From positions 1 to 64,000 of the forward strand of contig JALWRH010000088.1 in NCBI GenBank assembly GCA_026994195.1: a stretch of DNA of 64,000 bases, in the 5' to 3' direction. This DNA comes from Sedimenticola sp. Its GTDB lineage: Bacteria; Pseudomonadota; Gammaproteobacteria; Chromatiales; Chromatiaceae. The notes under the pieces were generated by a model. It searched no databases, was not told the origin of the DNA, and was given only the letters and a program-made list of their open reading frames with translations. Position 1 is the stretch's first letter. Each line of letters opens with the position of its first letter. The position numbers were made by a program, and so were the translations under genes. Positions 59,170 to 64,000 of the stretch are shown piece by piece.

Positions 59170-59385
59170 GGAAAGAGGACTGGAATGGGATGAAATACTG
59201 TTGGCAGTTTAGCACTTTCAGAAGAAGGGGTGTTTGGGTCTGAAGTTATTAACCCGGCACCAATATAGGTGATGCTCAGGGCTGTGTTCTCAGGGAGAAA
59301 GCCCTCTGGGCATATTGGATACTGGGCGGCTCTCCATTGTATTCTTGTGGCACTCAAATCCCTTTGCGCCCAAGTAAGAATAACG

Positions 59386-61023
59386 ATGTCTGAAATCTAC
59401 TGTGAAATCATGCTTTACCATGAAAATGCAGAGGCAGTCGAAGCATTGCGAGACAGCCTCTCTCCTTCTGGCAAGGACCAGGAGCGCCCGTTTGGCTCCT
59501 ACACCGTGGAAAGCGGCATGGTGGACGATCATGTCATCATTGCATCCATCGCAGGATTGCTGGACATAGATCTGCTGATGGTCGAGTTGACGACAACGGA
59601 TCCCGACTGGCTCTATGTCACGATTTTCGATTCCAAAACCGGTCATGAAGAAGCCTGGTGTTTCCGCAAGGGCAAGAAGAAAACCACGCTGAAAACCCTT
59701 AGCAATGCGATACGCAAGAAGTCCAGGGCGGCGGATCTCTATTTTGCGATAGCCGACCAGGAAAAGGACAAGCTCGCCAGTTTTCTGAAAGACAAAACCC
59801 TTTCCCTGGATATGGTGATCGATGGGGCGCCACTGTTGTACCACATCCTGGCCATGGGAAGCCTGCGTCTCATGAAACTGGCGGTGCAACACGATCTGAA
59901 CTTGCATGAAAAGGTTGCGCAAACCCGTTGGATCGAAAGTCGGCATGGCGCTTTCCAGACCTTTGAGGCCGTCAGGGGCATGAACCTGTTGAGCATCGCG
60001 GTGCTGCTGCAGGCAGCGCCAATGGTCAAGTTTCTTGTTGAACAGGGTCTCGACGTCAACGCGGAAGACGAAAACGGCAACACGCCGCTGTGCCTGGCCG
60101 CGGAAGAACGGACCATGCACAAGCTCATCGAGCCCCTGATCGAGGCGGGCGCGGATATCAATCATCAGAACCATAAGGGATACACCCCCCTGATGATTCT
60201 GCTGGAAGGTAACGAATACAACGCCAAGAAGACCATTGCCGTGGCGGAAAAATGGATAGCGCTTGGCGCGGATATCAAGCGGGTGTGCCCGGATGGCACC
60301 AATGCGCTGTGGCTGGTCATGAACAAGGATCAGGCGCTCATCGATTTTGTGCAATCGAAAGGCGTGACCGAATACATCGTACCGGAAGGTCTCTATGATG
60401 ACATGCCCCTGGCGGCAAAACTTGAACGCGCCTTGTGGAAAAATGACGTCCCCTCGTTCAAAAGCTACCTGAAACCCGATGACCTGAGCAGACAGGAGCA
60501 GGCGGAACTGCTCCACAAGGCCGCCGCACAGGGCCGGCTGAAGATTATCAGGATACTGATTGAGCAGGGTGTACCCCCCTATCTGATGCGGCGAGGATTT
60601 TTCGCTCACCAGATTGCGAGCCATGAACGGCAGCGGGAAGCGGCGCACTATCTGAAAGAACAGATGGATGATTTCTTTGCCCGGCAGAAAGAAGGCATCG
60701 CTGCGGCGCGACCGTGGTTCGACAAGCTGATGACCACACTTACCGATATCGGGAATCAGGTGGCCACAGCTGGAGCCTCAAAATCCGTGGACCTGTCGGC
60801 ACTGAAGCCGTTCGAAGGAGATCCTTTCATGCGCAAATTCACCCCCGAACAGCTGACGCACTGGGCGTATGCATCCACCCTCTACCAGAACAAGCGCTTA
60901 TCGAGCTGGATGGATGATAAATTCAACATCTATTTCCAGAAGGGGGAATTGCCGGAAGGAATGACCGTCAAAATCAGTGTGGAAGAAAATCCACAGGTTT
61001 TGGATATCGGAAAAGATATCTGA
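59386..61023 (+). CDS. Ankyrin-repeat protein
   Basis: Protein of 545 aa. The N-terminal 150 residues are unassigned (MSEIYCEIMLYHENAEAVEA). Ankyrin repeats cover about 165-310, e.g. NLLSIAVLLQAAPMVKFLVE, DENGNTPLCLAAEER, HKGYTPLMILLEG, with one more at about 400-430 (QAELLHKAAAQGRLKIIRIL). The C-terminal 100 residues are helical and unassigned. ATG at 59386; an earlier in-frame ATG (59269) adds 39 residues with no ribosome site. No signal peptide. A protein-binding role is likely. Confidence 0.75.
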   Translation: MSEIYCEIMLYHENAEAVEALRDSLSPSGKDQERPFGSYTVESGMVDDHVIIASIAGLLDIDLLMVELTTTDPDWLYVTIFDSKTGHEEAWCFRKGKKKTTLKTLSNAIRKKSRAADLYFAIADQEKDKLASFLKDKTLSLDMVIDGAPLLYHILAMGSLRLMKLAVQHDLNLHEKVAQTRWIESRHGAFQTFEAVRGMNLLSIAVLLQAAPMVKFLVEQGLDVNAEDENGNTPLCLAAEERTMHKLIEPLIEAGADINHQNHKGYTPLMILLEGNEYNAKKTIAVAEKWIALGADIKRVCPDGTNALWLVMNKDQALIDFVQSKGVTEYIVPEGLYDDMPLAAKLERALWKNDVPSFKSYLKPDDLSRQEQAELLHKAAAQGRLKIIRILIEQGVPPYLMRRGFFAHQIASHERQREAAHYLKEQMDDFFARQKEGIAAARPWFDKLMTTLTDIGNQVATAGASKSVDLSALKPFEGDPFMRKFTPEQLTHWAYASTLYQNKRLSSWMDDKFNIYFQKGELPEGMTVKISVEENPQVLDIGKDI

Positions 61024-61132
61024 CCACTCACCCGGTAGTCATACACTTCTCGTAAGGAAAGGGCGTCAAACTACTCCAAATCGTCGATCATCAGTTGACT
61101 CGGCCCTTACGGATTGGGTGTAAAATCCCCCC

Positions 61133-61603
61133 ATGAAGATCCACCTCATCGCCGTGGGCGACAAGATGCCCCGCTGGATACAGGACGGCTACGCGGAATA
61201 CGCGGGACGCATGCCGCCGGAATGCCGCTTGCAGCTGGTGGAGATCAGCGCCAGGCACCGGGGAAAGAATGCTGATATCGCCCGCATCACCCGGGACGAA
61301 GGCAGAACCATGCTCGATGCCATTCCCCGCGGCAGCCGTATCATCGCCCTGGAGGTGAAGGGCCGCGCCTGGAGCACAGAGGACCTGGCCCGGCAGTTGG
61401 ACAACTGGATGGCTTCAGGGCAGGATGCGAGCCTGCTGGTGGGCGGGCCGGAAGGGCTGGCCCCCGAGTGCAGGGAGCAGGCCGATCAACTGTGGTCTCT
61501 GTCCCCCCTGACTCTGCCCCATCCCCTGGTGCGGGTAGTGGTGGCGGAACAGCTTTACCGGGCCTGGAGTATTCTACGCAATCACCCTTATCATAGGGGC
61601 TGA
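61133..61603 (+). CDS. rlmH: 23S rRNA pseudouridine1915 N3-methyltransferase RlmH
   Basis: SPOUT-class methyltransferase of 156 aa. Start [20 protein letters not shown], the SAM knot [18 protein letters not shown], and the end [10 protein letters not shown] are canonical. In many genomes rsfS lies directly upstream; here it does not. The following mltF starts 32 bp later, so the two may be co-transcribed. Confidence 0.97.
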   Translation: MKIHLIAVGDKMPRWIQDGYAEYAGRMPPECRLQLVEISARHRGKNADIARITRDEGRTMLDAIPRGSRIIALEVKGRAWSTEDLARQLDNWMASGQDASLLVGGPEGLAPECREQADQLWSLSPLTLPHPLVRVVVAEQLYRAWSILRNHPYHRG

Positions 61604-61635
61604 TTTCAGTCATCAGTCAGGGAGTACCGGAGCCC

Positions 61636-63117
61636 ATGTCATTTCTTCGAAACCGTTCTGCCAAAGCCTCCTCCGTTTCTGTTTCCAGCCACAGGCTGAC
61701 TGGGCTTTACTTCCTCATACTGGGCGCACTGCTGCTGGTATTTTGGCAGCCCCTTGCCCATGGCAACGAAGTCGATATATCCGCGTTGGAGAAACCCTAT
61801 ACCGGGGATCTTGCAGAACTGAAGAAACGCCGCCTGATTCGCGCGCTAGTGGTGTACAGCCCAACGGATTTCTTTTTCGTCAAAGGAAAACCCAGCGGCA
61901 TGCAGGTGGAACTGCTCAAGGAATATGAGAAACAGCTGAATGCCGGCATCAAGCGCGAGAGCGACCGGATCAATATTGTTTTCATCCCCGTGCCCTTTGC
62001 CGATCTCATCCCCAGACTTCAGGCGGGCAAGGGCGATATTGCGGCACATTTCCTCACGGAAACACCGGAACGCCGGAAAAACCTGCGCTTCGTATCCGCA
62101 AAACGGGTGAAGGTATCCGAACTGGTGGTGGCGAGCAAGGATACTCCCCTGCCCGGCGACTTGGATGGCCTGGCGGGGCTCACCTTGAAAGTCCTGCCCA
62201 ACAGCAGTTACCTGGAACACCTGAAAGCCTTGAACCAGGATTTTTCCCGGCGTGGACTCAAGCCCATGGATATCCAGACGGTCGATCCGCAACTAAGCAG
62301 CGAGGACATCCTGGAAATGGTAAATGCCGGGGTGATAAAAATGACGGTGATAGATGGCTACAAAGCAAAGCTTTGGAAAAAGGTTCTGCCAGACATCCAG
62401 GTCGGAGATAACCTGGCTGTCAGCCGGGACAACTACCTGGGTTGGGCCGTGCGGGCCAACAACCCGGAACTGGCCGCAGACCTGCAGCGTTTCTGGAAAA
62501 AGGTGAGAAAAGGCACCCTGCTGGGCAATATGCTCATCAAGCGCTATTACAAGACCACCCGCTGGATCAAGAACCCTGCCCAGGAACAGGCCAGAGACAA
62601 GTTCTCGCAGCTCCTCCGCTTGTTCAAGAAGTACGGTGACAAATACGGTTTTGATGCCCTGGCCCTGGCCGCCCAGGGGTTTCAGGAATCCGAACTGGAT
62701 CAGAGCCGCCGCAGTCACCGGGGCGCCATCGGCATTATGCAATTGCTGCCTTCCACCGCAGCGGACAAGAACATAGGTATCCCGGACATTTCCACCGAGG
62801 AGAACAACATACACGCCGGTGCGCGTTACATGGCTTTCCTGCGTGACCGGTATTTTTCCGACCCGGCCATCGCTCCTGTAGATCGGATGGCCTTCTCCTG
62901 GGCCGCTTACAATGCCGGACCGGCAAAGGTGCGAAAAATGCGTGCCAAGGCACAAGAAATGGGGCTGGATCCCAACCGCTGGTTCGGGAACGTGGAAGTG
63001 GCGGCAGCCAGGATCGTCGGACGCGAGACTGTACGTTATGTGGCCAACATCTACAAGTACTACACCGCCTACAAATATCTGATGCAGGCGGAGGGGATAA
63101 AACCCAGCGCCTCATGA
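61636..63117 (+). CDS. mltF: Membrane-bound lytic transglycosylase F-like protein
   Basis: Periplasmic peptidoglycan lytic transglycosylase of 493 aa. Signal anchor (LTGLYFLILGALLLVFWQPL, about residues 22-41), then a solute-binding (SBP_bac_3-type) domain at about 65-310, then an SLT domain from about 325 with the catalytic Glu in LAAQGFQESELDQSRRS and the GAIGIMQLLPSTAA, AGARYMAFLRDRYF and AYNAGPAKVRKMR motifs. The stop overlaps the maf start (ATGA). No lipobox is evident, unlike E. coli MltF. Confidence 0.88.
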   Translation: MSFLRNRSAKASSVSVSSHRLTGLYFLILGALLLVFWQPLAHGNEVDISALEKPYTGDLAELKKRRLIRALVVYSPTDFFFVKGKPSGMQVELLKEYEKQLNAGIKRESDRINIVFIPVPFADLIPRLQAGKGDIAAHFLTETPERRKNLRFVSAKRVKVSELVVASKDTPLPGDLDGLAGLTLKVLPNSSYLEHLKALNQDFSRRGLKPMDIQTVDPQLSSEDILEMVNAGVIKMTVIDGYKAKLWKKVLPDIQVGDNLAVSRDNYLGWAVRANNPELAADLQRFWKKVRKGTLLGNMLIKRYYKTTRWIKNPAQEQARDKFSQLLRLFKKYGDKYGFDALALAAQGFQESELDQSRRSHRGAIGIMQLLPSTAADKNIGIPDISTEENNIHAGARYMAFLRDRYFSDPAIAPVDRMAFSWAAYNAGPAKVRKMRAKAQEMGLDPNRWFGNVEVAAARIVGRETVRYVANIYKYYTAYKYLMQAEGIKPSAS

Positions 63118-63677
63118 TCGTCCTGGCATCGCAATCCCCCCGTCGTAGCGAACTGCTGGCCCAGATCGGGATAGAACACAGCATTTCTCCGGTGGACATT
63201 GATGAAACCCCGGGAATCGATGAAGCCGCAGAAGCCTTCGTGCAACGGATCACCTGGGAAAAGGCTTCCGTGGGACGCGCCCTGCATCCCGGCAAAGCCG
63301 TACTCGCAGCGGACACCTGCGTGGTGCTGGATGGCCAGCTTCTGGGCAAGCCCCGCCACGAGGAACATGCCGTGGAGATGCTCCTGAGTCTTGCCGGCCG
63401 CAGCCACGAGGTGCTTAGCGGCGTGGCCCTGTTCTCCGGCCAGGGTGAGAGTTACCGCCTGAGCCGCAGCCAGGTGCGCTTCCGCCCTGTCAGCAAAGCA
63501 GAAGCCCGGCGCTACTGGTCCACCGGAGAGCCCGCCGACAAAGCCGGAGGCTACGCGATTCAGGGACGAGGCGCATTGTTCATCGAGCACATCGCTGGCA
63601 GCTATTCCGGCGTCATGGGATTACCCCTGTTCGAAACCGGAGAATTACTCGCCGAAGCCGGTCTGCTGAAGGTGTAA
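63114..63677 (+). CDS. maf: Maf family nucleotide pyrophosphatase (dTTP/UTP type)
   Basis: House-cleaning nucleotide pyrophosphatase of 187 aa. Start IVLASQSPRRSELLAQIG, substrate/metal residues AADTCVVLDGQLLGKPRHEE and the C-terminal AGGYAIQGRGALFIEHIAGS are the YhdE-type signature. Coupled to mltF by ATGA and followed by rng, a conserved pair. Confidence 0.95.
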   Translation: MIVLASQSPRRSELLAQIGIEHSISPVDIDETPGIDEAAEAFVQRITWEKASVGRALHPGKAVLAADTCVVLDGQLLGKPRHEEHAVEMLLSLAGRSHEVLSGVALFSGQGESYRLSRSQVRFRPVSKAEARRYWSTGEPADKAGGYAIQGRGALFIEHIAGSYSGVMGLPLFETGELLAEAGLLKV

Positions 63678-63686
63678 CATAGAAAG

Positions 63687-64000
63687 ATGAGCGAGGAGAT
63701 CCTTATCAATGTCACACCACCAGAGACCCGGGTCGCCCTGATCGAGAATGGCGTTGTCCAGGAAGTGCTCATCGAGCGCACCGCCAACCGGGGACTGGTG
63801 GGAAACATCTACAAGGGCAAGGTGTGCCGGGTACTGCCGGGCATGCAGGCTGCCTTCGTGGATGCCGGACTCTCCCGGGCAGCTTTTCTGCATGCCGCGG
63901 ATATCAGCAACAGCACGGGGGACAAATCCACAGACATCACCCAGCTGGTGCAGGAAGGCAGCTACATCGTGGTGCAGGTGGTGAAAGACCCCCTGGGGTC
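63687..64000 (+). CDS. rng: Ribonuclease G (5' part; continues beyond window)
   Basis: First 104 codons of RNase G/CafA. ATG at 63687 gives MSEEILINVTPPETRVALIE, then the S1 domain start GLVGNIYKGKVCRVLPGMQA and AFVDAGLSRAAFLHAADI. RNase E shares this region but would have a different leader; the maf-rng order supports RNase G. Confidence 0.92.
   Translation, partial: MSEEILINVTPPETRVALIENGVVQEVLIERTANRGLVGNIYKGKVCRVLPGMQAAFVDAGLSRAAFLHAADISNSTGDKSTDITQLVQEGSYIVVQVVKDPLG

Noticed and set aside
56467-59193. 908-codon open frame antisense to polA, and similar long frames antisense to feoB, atpA, uvrD and glmS
   Set aside because: These are shadows produced by GC-rich codon bias. Their translations are low in complexity (His/Gln/Gly-rich), lack start signals and match no family, while the opposite strand is certain.
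61095-61126. Promoter TTGACT / TAAAAT ahead of rlmH
   Set aside because: The spacer is 20 bp and the start point would fall on the ATG, so support is too weak to list.

Overview
The window looks like a chromosomal segment of a gammaproteobacterium. It is moderately GC-rich with dense, operonic coding. Support comes from the chromosome-core order glmS, glmU, atpCDGAHFEBI, parB, parA, rsmG, together with uvrD, polA, recG, hemL, mpl, rnd, mltF, maf and rng. A DsrC/TusE-like protein, a three-haem c-type cytochrome, Feo iron uptake and molybdate uptake fit an environmental, possibly sulfur-oxidising Chromatiales-like bacterium. That lineage guess is an inference, not a match.

Layout. 1-2364: 5' part of uvrD, then pilU, both minus strand. 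2641-5604: two tandem secreted paralogues with pre-peptidase C-terminal (PPC)-like modules, closed by a strong bidirectional terminator. 5708-8597: feoA-feoB-feoC, minus strand, behind a clear Fur box. 8647-11145: yaaA and a divergent SulP transporter. 11331-14217: modE(short)-modA-modB-modC, minus strand, with a ModE-like operator. 14490-16379: mscL and a gene joining a ribosome-hibernation (S30AE) domain to sigma-70-like regions. 16543-21043: an AT-rich RDD membrane gene, glmS, glmU and an SlyD-like prolyl isomerase. 21101-29869: the complete F1Fo ATP synthase operon and parAB, minus strand.

29979-39811 is a long minus-strand run. It begins with a chain of ATGA-overlapping genes: SEL1-repeat protein, periplasmic VWA protein, ABC ATPase and FtsX-type permease. 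It continues with an alpha/beta hydrolase, a small membrane protein, DAHP synthase, rsmG and an unknown protein. The first four genes are the best candidate for a poorly described envelope system. 39897-41970: EndA nuclease, a REPIN-like repeat, a three-haem cytochrome and a DUF5063-like protein.

42116-46822: thiD-thiE-hemL, then a DedA/PAP2-like/LssY fusion whose phosphatase residues look lost. 46925-47866: a response-regulator receiver domain fused to a coiled coil and a C-terminal membrane anchor. 47904-51104: ubiX-mpl and divergent rnd. 51161-53287: DsrC/TusE-like protein, tRNA-Thr(CGT), and a methyltransferase/membrane-protein pair divergent from an HxlR regulator. 53310-59169: recG, a sulfotransferase-like protein and polA. 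59386-64000: ankyrin-repeat protein, rlmH, mltF, maf and the start of rng.

The features most worth a second look are the S30AE-sigma fusion, the SEL1/VWA/ABC/FtsX operon, the membrane-anchored receiver protein, the pseudo-phosphatase DedA fusion and the tandem PPC proteins. No CRISPR array, transposase, integrase or prophage gene was seen.
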